From Gautieria morchelliformis (taxonomy: Eukaryota; Basidiomycota; Agaricomycetes; Gomphales; Gomphaceae): a stretch of DNA of 64,000 bases. The stretch is taken from contig WHVA01000558.1 in NCBI GenBank assembly GCA_015179125.1, forward strand, positions 1 to 64,000. Direction: 5' to 3'. Shown piece by piece: positions 11,376-22,762 of this stretch; within the stretch, counting starts at the first letter, position 1; every line of letters begins with the position of its first letter. A program made the position numbers and the translations under genes. Under the pieces are notes generated by a model. The model did not search any database. It was not told the origin of the DNA and saw only the letters and a list, made by a program, of their open reading frames with translations.

Positions 11376-11765
11376 TTAGATCATCTTGCAGCCTCCCGAG
11401 GGTGCTGCTGGCCCTGTCTGTGGCTCATTTGTGAACCGTACATCTTGTGGATCAGGAGCAGGTGGCCATGGCATGTGCCTTGGGTCCTGCTCTTCGTTCC
11501 ACGGTCTTCTGTACCGGTGCATCTCATTGCATAGTTTGATTTCTTGAACTTCAGTTCTGACGCTTTTGAGCACTGCCGTACTGCATTTGCACTCCATCTC
11601 CACCTTTTCCATGATGTGGTCAATGCCCTCAATGTCCTCTGTGAGGCCATGCAGGGTTGCCATGATGTAGCCTATCCTTGCACTCACGCTCTTGTATATC
11701 ACAAGGGCAGTTGCATTCTGCTGGATCGCATCATGCATCTGAGCATTTAATCTCAGCGCTGTCAT
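11376..11765 (-). CDS. Unknown small protein, possible gene fragment
   Basis: A minus-strand open frame of 129 residues starting MTALRLNAQMHDAIQ and ending GGCKMI. The first 80 residues are heptad-like and could form a coiled coil (IEGIDHIMEKVEMECK...VRTEVQEIKLCNEM). The C-terminal part is Pro-rich. I recognise no family. It lies just beside the solo LTR insertion and could be the surviving end of a repeat-borne gene. The alternative is chance. Confidence 0.3.
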   Translation of the reverse strand: MTALRLNAQMHDAIQQNATALVIYKSVSARIGYIMATLHGLTEDIEGIDHIMEKVEMECKCSTAVLKSVRTEVQEIKLCNEMHRYRRPWNEEQDPRHMPWPPAPDPQDVRFTNEPQTGPAAPSGGCKMI

Positions 11766-11772
11766 TGTCTGT

Positions 11773-12600
11773 TACGACCATGCATTTCCTGTCATGAGGA
11801 CAGGTTTAACAGCCACGGACTTATTCTCCAATCGATCTATTTCACGACCTAATACACATGCCTATTCACTTGTAACAACTCCTACAACGATTTCATGAAC
11901 ACTTTAACGACTTCTCACCCACTATACTCCATATCCAAACCCGATCCGAGTACCACAAAGCCGCTGAGCACTTCATCAAGTCCAAGCCGAGTCCACACAC
12001 CGAGCCAAGTCGAGCCCATCACCCGAGCCGACAGACACACACCACGAGTCGAGTCGAGGCACACAAAGTCATGTGTGTATTCAACGAGCTGAGCACCAGG
12101 ACGAATCGACCCGATACCATCTCGCCGACCCTACCTCACGACACCTTTCCTCCACCACCCTCGAGCCACATCTATCACTACTATTCCATCGCACCCACCT
12201 TTCCGCCTCATCCCTCAAGTATCAAACGAGTACGCATCTATCTCTCCCTTTGTGTACAGGCAAAACTGAGTAGGCTGGTGTGTCATGGGTATATGGTGCC
12301 GGCAGCATGCACGCACCTACCATACGAGTATTTTCAACATTCCTGTCGTCCATTCTCTTGTATCGAGACCCCTATCCATGTTAGTATAAATAGCATACCA
12401 TGTACGACTGGGAAACATGACAAGTCCTTTTCTTTAACATCTCCTCGACTTCGAGTCATTAAGTCAGATGATATTCGAGTCACTTACCTCTGCATCTTCA
12501 TCGTACTTGGCCTCGAGTCAACGGCCGATTCTACACCTTACCAACGAAACTATATCTCTGTCATTTCCAACTTCCGACACTCAGTTCCACTTCCTTTCCA
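11773..12600 (+). repeat. LTR-like pyrimidine-rich region with TATA box
   Basis: It opens with TGTTACGACCATG, a typical Gypsy LTR start. It is C/T-rich with repeated CGAGT/CGAGC words, and carries TATAAATAG at about 12385. Those traits fit a U3-TATA-R layout. The 3' end was not located and no second copy was seen, so orientation and boundaries are tentative. A 231-codon open frame spanning it (12071-12766) is low-complexity and is not called. Confidence 0.4.
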
Positions 12601-12689
12601 ACATTCCAATAATTCCCATAATCCTGCCCCTTGTTATATCCTTTCTTCTTTCAACTCTATTACTCAGACCCACTGGACTCAACTCACAG

Positions 12690-13682
12690 CACAGCAAGAC
12701 CATATTCCATCCCCTTGTTCCTTTGTTCCCAGTAGTGATTGTCAATACGAAGAGCCTGACATTTAAGATCGTCAAGGGTTTCAGGATGTTTCTAAGAGAC
12801 CATGTGATCTTTGATATGCTCGGCAAGGCTGTTATAGAAAGTGTTGTAAAGGGTGGCATCATTCCACTTGATGTAAGAGGACAACTCAGCAAAAGTGGTC
12901 GTGTGGCGATTAACACAATGGGTGTCAAGCATCTTGAGTTTACAAATAGCTCACTTGGACACCTGTATGATGTCGGCCTGACCAAAAAGACAATTAAGGT
13001 CATTGACAAAGATATGCCAGTCACTCCAAATGGGAGGTTTGAGGACCTGAATGAGAAAGGTTGCACCAAATCAAGGCAATGTCACTGAGGTAGGATGCTG
13101 CATAGGAGACTCATTGACATTCATGCTGGAACTTTCAGGGCTTGTTATCGAAGACCATAACACAACTAGCAATGAATGTTTGGAGAAGGCGAGGTTCCTT
13201 TCCTGTGAATTTGTCAGGTTTCACACCATCAGAATCACCATCAGGGTCAGCCTGAGGGTAGGCAAAAGGAAAAGGATAATAAGGGTTCCAGGGGGATCCT
13301 GGTTGTGGCCACGGCCCTCCACCAGGAGGCAGAGGTGGGCCAGGAGGTCCAGGGTGCCAATCGGAGGTACTCCAACGTGGGGCAAAGGTGGCTGGAAAGG
13401 TGGTGGAGGAGGAGGCACAGGCCCACCAGGTAGGGCAGGAATCTGTGCTGGAGGTTGTTGCAGGGGTGGTTGTCCCATGAAGGGGTGAGGTTGTCCCATG
13501 AATAAAGGTGGGGCACCTCCAAATTGTGGTGCAGGTGCAGCCTTCAGATCATAGTAAGGCATTCCCCCAAAAGCATAGCCAAGGTGTCGTCCAAGTCCAG
13601 GGGCAGCATAATACCCCTGCTCCACTAAAGGCACCTGAAGGGGAAGACCTTGTTGGGAATCAGCTCGAAGATGGTCACTCAA
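12690..13682 (-). pseudogene. Gypsy gag relic
   Basis: On the minus strand a Pro/Gln-rich N-terminal half (13682-13221; repeated FMGQP, PPPPPPFQPP) is followed, in another frame, by a gag capsid-like block at 13050-12690. That block has DWHIFVNDLNCLFGQAD, then RHTTTFAELSSYIKWNDATL, LAEHIKDHMVS and LDDLK. This is the Gypsy retrotransposon gag pattern (W..F...L...FG, F..Y...W....L...F..GL...I.D). Stops at about 12992, 12792 and 12708 plus a frame change show decay. No protease or polymerase follows on this strand. Confidence 0.65.
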
Positions 13683-14040
13683 GAAGCCTTTATGGAGTCC
13701 AGTAGTGTTTTTCCTCTTCTTTGCAGGGTGTCCTTGAGCCAGTGTGAGCAGAGTTAGGAGTATTACATAAACTGTAGGTCAAACAATTAAGAGAAAATAA
13801 TTCTAACTGCCGTCCTGATATCAGTGATTAAATTGCAGTTGAATGGCAAATTTTCCTCATTTTTAGCTATTATTTTTTTGGGTTTGGCCAAATTTTGAGC
13901 AGTGAAAAATGTAAATAGGGCATTTATTGCAAAATGGCTCGTGCAATTTGACTCAACTAATATAGAACACTCTATTTCCTTTGAAAACAGCCGGTTTGGA
14001 CGGTTCCTTCAGCATGGAAAATTTGGTCATGAAAATTGTT

Positions 14041-14366
14041 GATTTTGCTTGTCCACAACTGTATGCTCTCTATTCTGCAATGAGATAATCAACTTCAATA
14101 TGTGGTTCCCTTCACTCTATCTCCTGTTCTTAGTACAGTGAGTATTGCAAGACCTCTGCCCCTCTGCTTTCCGACCCCTGCCTTTCCACCTTCCAACTTA
14201 GTTTTCAATCTTTGACTTGCTTTGACTCTCAAACATTTCCATACCTTGACTATTTCCAACATCTGGCTTCCAATCCAAAATACTTAGGACGATAGTTCAT
14301 TGGGGGTGCAACATATAAGTTGAAGCCACTGTCCTTTTAGATACAACTCCTGGGATTCCCAATATG
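14041..14366 (+). repeat. LTR-like repeat, family A, 5'-truncated
   Basis: This matches the 3' part of the repeat at 172-461: same landmarks, ending TATGTAACA at about 14366. The upstream part is missing. It abuts a fragment of chromovirus pol at 14367. About 340 bp before it (13700-14040) I see only A/T-rich sequence. Confidence 0.55.
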
Positions 14367-14441
14367 TAACAAGGATCAAGTTCATGGCTTTCCAATCAAT
14401 CATGTCCCATGCTTCAAGGATGCAGCACTCTAGAGGGGGGG
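14367..14441 (+). pseudogene. Chromovirus pol 3' tail and polypurine tract
   Basis: The sequence gives the same C-terminal peptide as the Gypsy-2 pol on the other side of the window: MAFQSIMSHASRMQHSRGG here, LAFQSLVSRASRMQHARGG there. It ends in the polypurine tract AGAGGGGGGG, directly followed by an LTR start at 14442. Only this tail survives; the rest of the element is missing upstream, where a family A repeat abuts it. Confidence 0.75.
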
Positions 14442-15761
14442 TGATGTCAGGGGAACCCCCTTCAAAGGCTATTTCCAAGCTTGGCTTTGGTCCTGACCCG
14501 AGGTCTGGATTTGACTTGGGCACAGGAGTGGAGCAGGCATCCCTGACTTCGATCATGTTATATTATGGATGGGAGATCAGCTCCATCCTAGTACACTTGC
14601 GCTCATACTCACCCATATACACATCACCAACCACGGATCTATTACATGCGCATGCGTTATCACACACGCATACATCTAGCCGGCCCATTTAACCCTGAGC
14701 CAGGTTCTGGGGCCACTCAAGGCACAGATCCCAGATGGAGCGCAGGAGGTGCTCCATCATTCCTGAATATATTCATCGCTCCACAATAGTATAGAAAGCT
14801 CCACAGTTTTTTTTTTTTTTTGAATTCCGTTTATTATACTGCCACCTTGGGGGCCGGGCCCTATATAGGCAGTTTCTACCCGGAACACGGAATAGAGTAA
14901 TCAAAGTGTTTTACATGCTAGGGCATCGTAGTTACCGAAGTAAGCCAGAGATATGCTGGCACCAACATAGGATACTTCCTGTTTGTTTACAATGCCTAAT
15001 CACCTTAGATACATCTCAGTACCGGTCAGTTTCAGTAGGTCTTATATGCCAGATGGAAGTCCAGGAGCCTCGTAATCCTAACACTTATCGACACCTATCG
15101 GTGGGGTGAACCATTGTAGTAATTACTGCTACAAATGGGGAGGGGGGGGATTCGAACCTGGAGGCTCTCCCTTCGCGTGATCCCAAACGGGCACTTGGTT
15201 TGGGTCAGTTCCACCTGCACTAACCCACCCCGCTCCACAGTTTAAGGCACTAGTACCTAATGGACAGATAGGTACATACTCCAGCACCAGTGCATATATC
15301 ATGCACCAGTGGCACCTGTTCGCTCCACAAGCGTCTTTCATATCTATCTTAGCATAGCTTCGTTCCAACCTACTTAAAGAGCTAGGAAACATGTATAGAA
15401 TCTCAGGCAGTAAGAAACTCCAATTGTGCTATTGTAGCTGGCTGTTTGAAGCCACAGTTCTCGTTGTTTTGGCCGCAGACTCACTTCAGCCCTTAACTGG
15501 TGCTTGAAGCTATTTCTCCTTAGTTCCCTTCACCCCCCATTGTATACGTACACAGCAGCTTGCACACCATGGTTTACAACAGATCAGGGGTGCAAGGTAT
15601 ATAGGTAGCACACTGGCAGCAGGGTCCACAGCATTTCCTCTTTGGATCCTCCTCTGCCAGGTGAGTGACATGTCATGTAGGTAATCTTTTATTCAACTTT
15701 TGATCCTCCTCTGCCAGACAATGCAATTTCTGCTGTCTCAGGAGAGTTGCCCTTACAAGAG
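14442..15761 (+). repeat. Chromovirus LTR (family C) interrupted by a SINE
   Basis: The LTR begins TGATGTCAGGGGA directly after a polypurine tract, as in the Gypsy-2 LTR (reverse strand, 60360). It ends GAGTTGCCCTTACA, matching the Gypsy-2 LTR end at 59941. Near the 3' end it carries two 'gatcctcctctgccag' blocks (R-U5-like). A 425-bp SINE is inserted at 14807-15231. The stretch 15241-15640 has no counterpart in the 420-bp Gypsy-2 LTR, so this copy is longer or carries more insertions. Confidence 0.65.
14807..15231 (-). mobile_element. tRNA-derived SINE, reverse orientation
   Basis: Read on the minus strand, the element starts GGGGTGGGTTAGTGCAGGTGG. It has an A-box-like TAGTGCAGGTGG (15211-15222) and, 52 bp further, a perfect B-box GGTTCGAATCC (15148-15158), as in a tRNA-type polymerase III promoter. 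It ends in a run of 15 A (T15 at 14807-14821 on the plus strand). It is flanked by the 9-bp direct repeat GCTCCACAG (14798-14806 and 15232-15240). A box, B box, poly-A tail and target-site duplication together define a SINE that needs another element's reverse transcriptase to move. It sits inside a chromovirus LTR. Confidence 0.88.
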
Positions 15762-15939
15762 CAACCTGAATTCAACCAATGAGTGGTATTCAGTGTGTAC
15801 AGTTTACAAGGTAAGGTTAAATGGGAACCACCATGCAGTTCCCATGCAAGAACTATACAGTGGGTCTTCGAGGACCCACTAGCACTAACTAAGCTACCAG
15901 CAATGCAGGTAAATAAGTATATTCACAGTGGTTGAGTAT

Positions 15940-16096
15940 AGTATAATGCAGGCTCGCTGGTAATGGGGATCCTTAGACTTTTCTCTTTGGATTTCCCCTC
16001 TGTCAGGTGAGAATCCCTTCTATTGTGTATTCTGCCTATTTATGTATATACCTCAGATATCCTCTCTGTGGCACATGAGGGTTGCTCTTACACTGT
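15940..16096 (+). repeat. Chromovirus LTR 3' fragment
   Basis: It contains 'tagtataatgcaggctcgctgg' in shortened form, the 'ttctctttggatttcccct' block and an end of GGGTTGCTCTTACA (16083-16096). All three are the U5 landmarks of the Gypsy-2 LTR at 59941-60060, in the opposite orientation. No internal coding region is attached. Confidence 0.6.
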
Positions 16097-16430
16097 AATA
16101 AAATAAATGAATAAACTATAATTATCAACCACTTCATGCACAAGAAGAAATACCACAAAAATGGATTTAAGAAAATAACAAAAAAAGGATTACCAGCATG
16201 TCCTCCTGGCTGCAGGGGCTCAACCCCAGATTCTCAAATTGCAGGAGAGCTTGACATGTTAAATGACCTACATAATATTGGTTGCTGGTAAACAGAAGTC
16301 CGTGGTAACACCAAAAGAGGTGTAGTCTTCAAGTCCGGCCAGAGGTTGCCGAAATATGCAGTTTAAGTCGGACTTGTCCGCCAATGCCCCGCACGCCAGT
16401 TTCGAACCGAACCGAATGCCAGTGACTGCC

Positions 16431-16805
16431 TCAATAAGTACTTACAGTTCGGTCCGTTGCAAAAAAACTCCGAACGACCTTTTGGAGCCGCACCACTACT
16501 AGCTGCGCATCAGTGTCGTCTAACCTCGCCGCAGCTTCATCGAAACCACTGCGGACCGGTGTCCGAGCCCTGGTCCGGAGTGTCTCGACACTTTTCATTA
16601 GTCCCTCGGGGACTGACGAGAAGTCCCTTTTCTTCCTGTAGTGTACCACAGATTCTAGGGAATATGCGTGCTCCACATATATATCATACAATGTCCGAAA
16701 CTTCTTGAACGCCACACTTGCCTGTTCTGCACAAATAGCCGCATCCCTTGCTCGCCAAGTCGAGGGTTCTGCAGGGTAGAATATGGTGGGGTGGGAGACG
16801 TGCAT
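16431..16805 (-). CDS. Hypothetical protein, 124 residues
   Basis: An uninterrupted minus-strand frame from 16805 to 16431. It is Arg/Ala-rich and mildly amphipathic (ARDAAICAEQASVAFKKFRTLYD, then DAQLVVVRLQKVVRSFF). No domain is recognised. It could be an exon of a larger gene, but no convincing partner exon was found upstream in 16880-17080. It sits at the boundary between the transposon-rich left part and the gene island. Confidence 0.3.
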   Translation of the reverse strand: MHVSHPTIFYPAEPSTWRARDAAICAEQASVAFKKFRTLYDIYVEHAYSLESVVHYRKKRDFSSVPEGLMKSVETLRTRARTPVRSGFDEAAARLDDTDAQLVVVRLQKVVRSFFATDRTVSTY

Positions 16806-16980
16806 ATGCGACCTCTGTCCCCTTCTCTAGTCGTCGGGTGGGCAAGCAGGGCGCTTGTAGTATCTGGGGAAGAATTAATTCATATCAGTGCATAGTTCCC
16901 CCTAATATTTTTCAGGCCTGGTGTTGTTATTTGCGTCTCTGTTATGATGTGTCCGCGAGCCAACAAAGGTGCCGACACTG

Positions 16981-17271
16981 TCGTCATTGATAGTGAGCTA
17001 GATCCATACTTAGGTGTAACAATCGCTTGCTCTTGACTTACGTGGTGGAAATTTAAAGATAGGACACCCATCGTCATTGATAGTGAGTTGGATCCATACT
17101 TACGTGTAACAATCGCTTTCTTTTGACTTACGTGGGGTGGGAATTTAATACATAGGACATGAAGTTTCCCATCGTCATTGATAGTGAGTTGGATCCATAT
17201 TTAGATGTAACAATCGCTTTCTTTTGACTTACGTGATGGGAATTTATCGATAGGAAACATGGAAGTTTCCC
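16981..17271. repeat. Three tandem copies of a 90-101 bp unit
   Basis: Units begin at 16981, 17071 and 17172, each with TCGTCATTGATAGTGAG. Each continues with 'gatccata.tta..tgtaacaatcgctt', 'cttgacttacgtg' and 'atttaa'. The second and third units extend with 'aggaaacatg'/'gaagtttcc' sequence. The copies differ at scattered sites, so the duplication is not very recent. No coding frame runs through all three. Confidence 0.85.
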
Positions 17272-19664
17272 ATACTTTTCCTGGGTTCCCATCAAACATC
17301 ATTGTTGACGTTTAAACACGGCTAGCCCATGTCCATAGAGACAAGTCGATATGATAAGGTCGTTCTTGTTATGTGTGCAAATGGCCTGTGGAGGGAATAC
17401 TGGGCTCAAGATGTAAGACTGTGACTACGTATAGGTACTTGATTTACTATACTGGTCACAATCTGTGACGCATGTGCGCACGACCTATTCTTGGGAGGCG
17501 AGATGGATTCCCGTCTGCCATGTTCGAAATCAGATGGAATCATATTGTAGTCAAATTGGACAGCCTAAGCTTCTTCAGCATAGCGTGTAACAATTGTGTC
17601 AGGCCCTCACATATACTTATCTGGCTTATCATGACATATGATTGCCAGCAGGCAGTGCCGGAGAATGGCACGAAATAACTCACATTGTCGCCATTATGAT
17701 TAGTGTATGACTCTCCGAGGAGGTGGCAGTACACTGAAGACACCAAAATTAGTAATCACCATTCCAATGACTATACCCACTATGCCAAGTTCCAATCGCT
17801 ATACCCACTATACCAAGACATGGCCGGGGAGAAGATACTACACGTTAAATGGGGGAAGAAGGTCTGGAAATGATATGGAAACTGCCACGACGAACAGTGC
17901 GAAGCTGAGATAGATATATATCTGTCAAACGTGCTGGTGGAGAATCATTGGACTCTAGACCTGAATCCATATCATTGCGGAACTCCGAGTCGCCCATCTG
18001 ATGACAGAGAAGTTCTTGGAATGCCTGCCATCACAGATAATAGCTTGCCGAAGGAAAGGATAGGACTAGGGAAACACACCATGTTCTTAACCTTTGATTG
18101 GGCACTTCTTGCCTTATTTGTTTGTCCTCCACCCACCCCACCACCACCACCAGCTGTAGAATCGATTCCGCATTGAGCCTGCATGCATACGAACAGGTTC
18201 TGAACGTAACACTATCGCACGGCCAGTTTAAAACTAGGACACTAGGCGTTATCGTACAGATAGTTATCAGCATCGCCCCCCTAGTGAATACCAAGATGGA
18301 GCTTCATTTGGGCTCGATCATAGCCTTGCCATACGTATTCCAATAGGACCAATTTACACCACTGACCTGGAACAAGTTGTACTCCTGATCTACGCCCCAA
18401 TTGAGATCAAACTTCGAATTGTTGAAAGACAATTGGAAATGAGAAGGCGCTGCCTTGAACATCTACTGTGTTCACCTGGGATGCATCAGATCCCCGCACT
18501 CTAAGAAACCCTGAGAGCTATACGGGCCTCTCTGCGATAGCTGTGCTCGTCCATAATCCGATATTTGTCAGACATAGTGAGAACGAGGAGGGAACGAGGA
18601 GGGGCGCCAGCCGGGCGGGGGTGGGAGACCTTACCCATGTAAAATGGTGTCACCCGACCCGCAAATTCCCAGTGTCACCGGACGCGCAAATTCCCACTTT
18701 TGGATAACGAGCATCTCTCCTCTTGTCTCTGCCGTGGCAGGGAAGAGAAGTACGCTATGAAAAAAGGCCATGAAAAGTGGCAGTGCGTTCTTGCATAACG
18801 CGGGCGTGGTTGTTAGACCGATCTGGTAGGTTGCTGCCGGAGGAAATGATGTCCGGGGACACAGTGTACAGGCGTCACATAACATCCGGAGACCACAGAC
18901 CCCACGGGAAAGACTACGCCTGGCCAAGGTGGTTGCCTGACCGCCAGAATAAAGCAATCGCAGGGAGCGACCGAGAAGGCATGCAAGAACCTGATCCCTG
19001 GCTAGAGTAGTGACAGTTGCGTCATCGGTCTGATGCGGCGCTTGTAATCCGTAAGCGCCCTGATTGGGCAATATACGCCGCTTTAGAATTTCATCCGGCC
19101 ACCCTTAGATTCGGGGTGGGCCGCATGACCGACCTTCGAACCTGGGCGGATGACGGTATAAGCTATCAGACAGATTGTCTAGACTAGTGCCTCCAGCAAT
19201 GACGGGTAACGTACGCATACTTAGCTGAGAGACTGGGTTTGCTTAAGAAGGAAAGAGTTTTACGCGGTACCGATAAGAGAGACGTAACCATCATCGAGCT
19301 GTTCGCAACAGCTAAAGCTTCCTCTCTGCTACACGTTTGTCGCTTGGCGCGGGTGCACACGCTTAAATCCCGTGAGTCGTGTCTTACCTCGTCCAAAGAA
19401 CTGGCCCAATGGATGATGCAGATAAGAGCGAACGTTGGGAAACTATTTCGCAGCCCGCCGCTTACTTACTTGTCTCAGATCCTGCAAATTTTCCTGCCTA
19501 CGCTCCCTCCCCACTCCTTCCTTTCCTCCGCCTGGCAGCTAGGAAACACAGGAAGCAGCCGTGAGCCGACTACTCTCGTTATGCCACCCAGCTCACTGTC
19601 TTATAGGGTCTGAAGAGCGGTTCCTGATTTATACTTTCACTCGTCCTGACCTATGTAGGTAGTT
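17272..19664. other. Gene-poor stretch upstream of the gene island
   Basis: I see no gene that can be supported. Short open frames exist on both strands (for example 18631-19071 minus), but they lack splice structure or domains. A short doublet of 'cgctatacccactat...ccaag' occurs near 17765-17820, and a 'cgcaaattccca' doublet near 18660-18695. The last few hundred bases are expected to hold the promoter and 5' UTR of the gene starting at 19665. Confidence 0.45.
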
Positions 19665-22225
19665 ATGAACCCTTGTCTGTTGCCCGACGTATATATACTC
19701 AACAAACGTTCTAATTCCTTAGTCTTCAACGCGACCCCCACTATGCAATCTAGCACATCTACGAGTATACACGAAGCACACACGACTTTTAATACTGTAC
19801 ATCGACGCCAGCCTTCCTATAGTCCTGACCTTCAGGACTCAAATACAGCTGGACAGCCGTTCGCCTTCGTCCCTAAGCGAAGATCCAGCAACGGGAGTGG
19901 GACGGGACGGAGCCTCAGCGAGGACAGTAGCGCGTGTACCAGTATGCCACAGCGACAGATTCGGTTGGTGGAGGAGACAACATCAGAGGATTCATCATCG
20001 TCGCAAGCCACGCCTCGTAGTTTCTGCCCATTCCCCCGTGCTAACTCAGAGCCGTCCCGTGAGCTAATTCCAGAGTTTCAATCCGACGTCCCTCCAGAGG
20101 TGGACATCGCAAGGACGCCTACTCTGTCTGATCCTGTCCCTACCGCCAACCCACCAGGTTCCAGCTCCGCGTTCCTTCTCCGGAAAAAGAGCGGCGAGCT
20201 TGTCAAGCCTTCTCTCAAGTCAACCGGGTTTGCACCATGGACTGTGTCTGAAGGACGGGGCCGCACGAAGAGCGCCCCAACCACACCCGTGGGGCCCAAA
20301 TCTGTGCATTTTGACGCCCATCTCGAACATGTAAAGCTCTTTCTCGCAGAACAGAAACCGCTCGCGGTGAGCAGGGACGGCAGTCCGACCGAGACGAGCG
20401 AGGGCGACACCACGGACACCTGCTTTCCCTTCCCTCGTACCCTTGGTGGTGGGACATTGCGTCTTAAACCCATCCTCCTACCGTCTTACCCTTCGGAACC
20501 GTGGACATTTGATGTTCGGCTTGAAAAGTTATCATTGGAGAATACAGCACTAGTTGGTCAGGTGCTTGTGCGTAACGTCGCGTTCGCAAAATGGGTTGCC
20601 GTGCGCTTCACTCTGGATGCGTGGCAGACCACGAGTGAGGTCGCTGCTCGACATCTTGCGTCTTTGCGTGACCATTCTTTCGACCGCTTTGAATTCCGAG
20701 TCCGCCTTGGCGACTATATGAACGGTATCGAATTCAAGAAGCTTGTCTTGTGTGTAAGGTTTACGGCGGAGGGGCGGGAGATGTGGGACAGTAATGGAGG
20801 GAGAAACTATGAAGTTGGCTTTGAAAAGGTTAGAGACGAGCTCAACAGACAGGCGCAATCACCATCACCCTCCGGGGGCAGAGAGGGACCTCCATTGGTC
20901 GCAGACCTTCGGGAGCAGCTCGAGAAGGTTGCTCAGACTATGCAAGGCGACAGTCCTCCTGCACGTGGCACTCCCCTCAACCGTAGAAAGCCACGTGGTC
21001 TTCGGGTGTGGCTTGGCGATCGACTGCGGGGAGACGACGACGACGACGACGCTCCAACTCCAACTCCGCCACTTCGTCCCCTCTCCCGCTCTCCGTCACC
21101 CCTTGATGAGCAGAAGAAGACGTCTGGTACTCCCTCGCTCTCCAACACGGGTGTCCCTCTCTCTGCACGGTATGATTTCGGGACAAGTCTCAGGAGCCCT
21201 AATTGGACTCCGCCGGAGAGGCCCACAACGTCTAGGTCAAACGCCACCCAATCTCCCGCAAGATCCCCACCAGCCTCTACTTTGACACATACAGCTCAGT
21301 TTCCTCGTCCCGGCCACCATCGGCGCAGCATGACCATCCCCTTAGACGGCGGTCCCACCAGTCCTCATGATAATCACATGCAGGGATCCCCACGCGATTC
21401 AGCTCACTTTGTGGATGAAGGCGTGGAAGAACACCGTCTTAGCCAGGGCGACGACGCTTTTGATGACAACAGACCTCGTCGTCACAGTCGTGGTTGGGTG
21501 CGAGGCTCATCCTTTGAACAAATTGCCGCGGATACATCAAGGCTTAAGAAGACGCCGCCTGGCATGCCTACAGTCATACCACCGACGCCACCTCGGGGAG
21601 CGCCGAAATTTCATTTAAGCGGCGAGGAAAGTAGTAGTTCATCCTCAAGCTCACCACCCGTATCCCGCTCCGCATCTCGTGAACCACTTGACAACGTCTG
21701 GCGAGCGTTGCGCCGAAACGAAGATGAAAATTCTATCTCCACGCCCTCTATATCGACGCCTTCGTCCACCCCGACATCTCTGTCGCCGCTGTCACCTCTC
21801 GGAGAGCTTCCTCGAGCTTCAAGTGATGATAGCCTGACGACAGCTACTACTCCAGGGAGGAGCAGAGCCCAGCGTCCGCCAATCAATTCATCTCCTTATT
21901 ATTCCTTTCTGGACCAGTACGTCCCTTTTTTTTTGAGTTGGTTTTGTCTAGCAGGAAATTTTATAACACAGTAATCTGCAGATTTTGTTTCTTTACCGGC
22001 GTCAACACACACTATAACCATTCAAATAGTCCTCCGCATGGTACCCCCCCTCGCCGAGTGCAATCTGCGTCCACCGTCGAAGATTATTTCTCGCTATCCC
22101 ATCATCATGATGATCAATCCACCCCTTCCACTGCCAATGGTACATCCTCAGATGCTATCACTCGCGTTCGACTACCCATTTCCGCCAACTTTTCGCCCAC
22201 TCGCGAACTCACGACTTCCTCTTGA
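19665..22225 (+). CDS. PP1-targeting protein with CBM21 domain (GAC1/PIG2-like)
   Basis: This is probably a glycogen-targeting regulatory subunit of protein phosphatase 1: it would hold PP1 on glycogen to activate glycogen synthase. The model has two exons, 19665-21916 and 21982-22225, giving 831 residues. The RVxF-type PP1-binding motif KSVHF lies at residues 212-216. It is followed at about 280-388 by a CBM21 domain (VRNVAFAKWVAVRFTLDAW, then DRFEFRVRLGDY and the signature WDSNGGRNYEVGF). The rest is Ser/Pro/Thr-rich and probably disordered, with an Asp run near 470. Met27 at 19743 is an alternative start with an A at -3. The order RVxF, then CBM21, is that of Gac1/Pig2 and mammalian PPP1R3 proteins. 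It converges with the DUF6698-like gene. Confidence 0.85.
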
Positions 22226-22762
22226 TAAATAGACGCCATTGATTTCTCCCGCTTATCCCTCCATGAAGAATGATGCTAAGCAGCATACACCACAAGAGAT
22301 GAATTTGACATGATGTTACCAAAAAATGCAGGTTAGGAAGGGATCGTTAGTTTGTCTCGCTGAATCCCTCTCTCTGTTTCTTTCTATCGTTTTTTATTCT
22401 TCGTATGGACCTCTGGCTTTGTTCCCCATCTCAGCATCTGTTGTCATGCTCGATCCCATCTCAGCATTATCAGCCGTTCCATACGGTATCATGTAAATGT
22501 ACCACCTTTGCATCAGGAAAACCGCGCAGAAATTACAAACTATTGTAATGATAGATAATATACGAAATCGCAATAAGTGCTAAAACGTCATCTCGGAGTA
22601 TTATCAGGGGGGCATATTAATCCAACGGGTGTCATCATAGCATGTGTCCATAGTATAACCATCGGGGCCAATGGTATCACTACTGGTATTTAATAACCAA
22701 CAAATGACCCCAACATGACATCCGACAATAATTTCCTTCCGTGCTATTAAGTCGCCATTGGG

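Noticed and set aside
12071-12766. 231-codon plus-strand open frame
   Set aside because: It is Pro/Ser/His-rich, crosses an LTR-like region with a TATA box and runs antisense into a Gypsy gag relic. No domain or intron support.
17060-17270. CRISPR-like array
   Set aside because: Repeats are about 90-100 bp tandem units with no unique spacers, in a eukaryotic genome.
18631-19071. 146-codon minus-strand open frame
   Set aside because: Odd composition, no domain, no splice partners; likely chance.
19110-19150. B-box-like ggttcgaagg (minus strand), possible tRNA or SINE
   Set aside because: No A box or cloverleaf could be drawn upstream and no A-tail follows.
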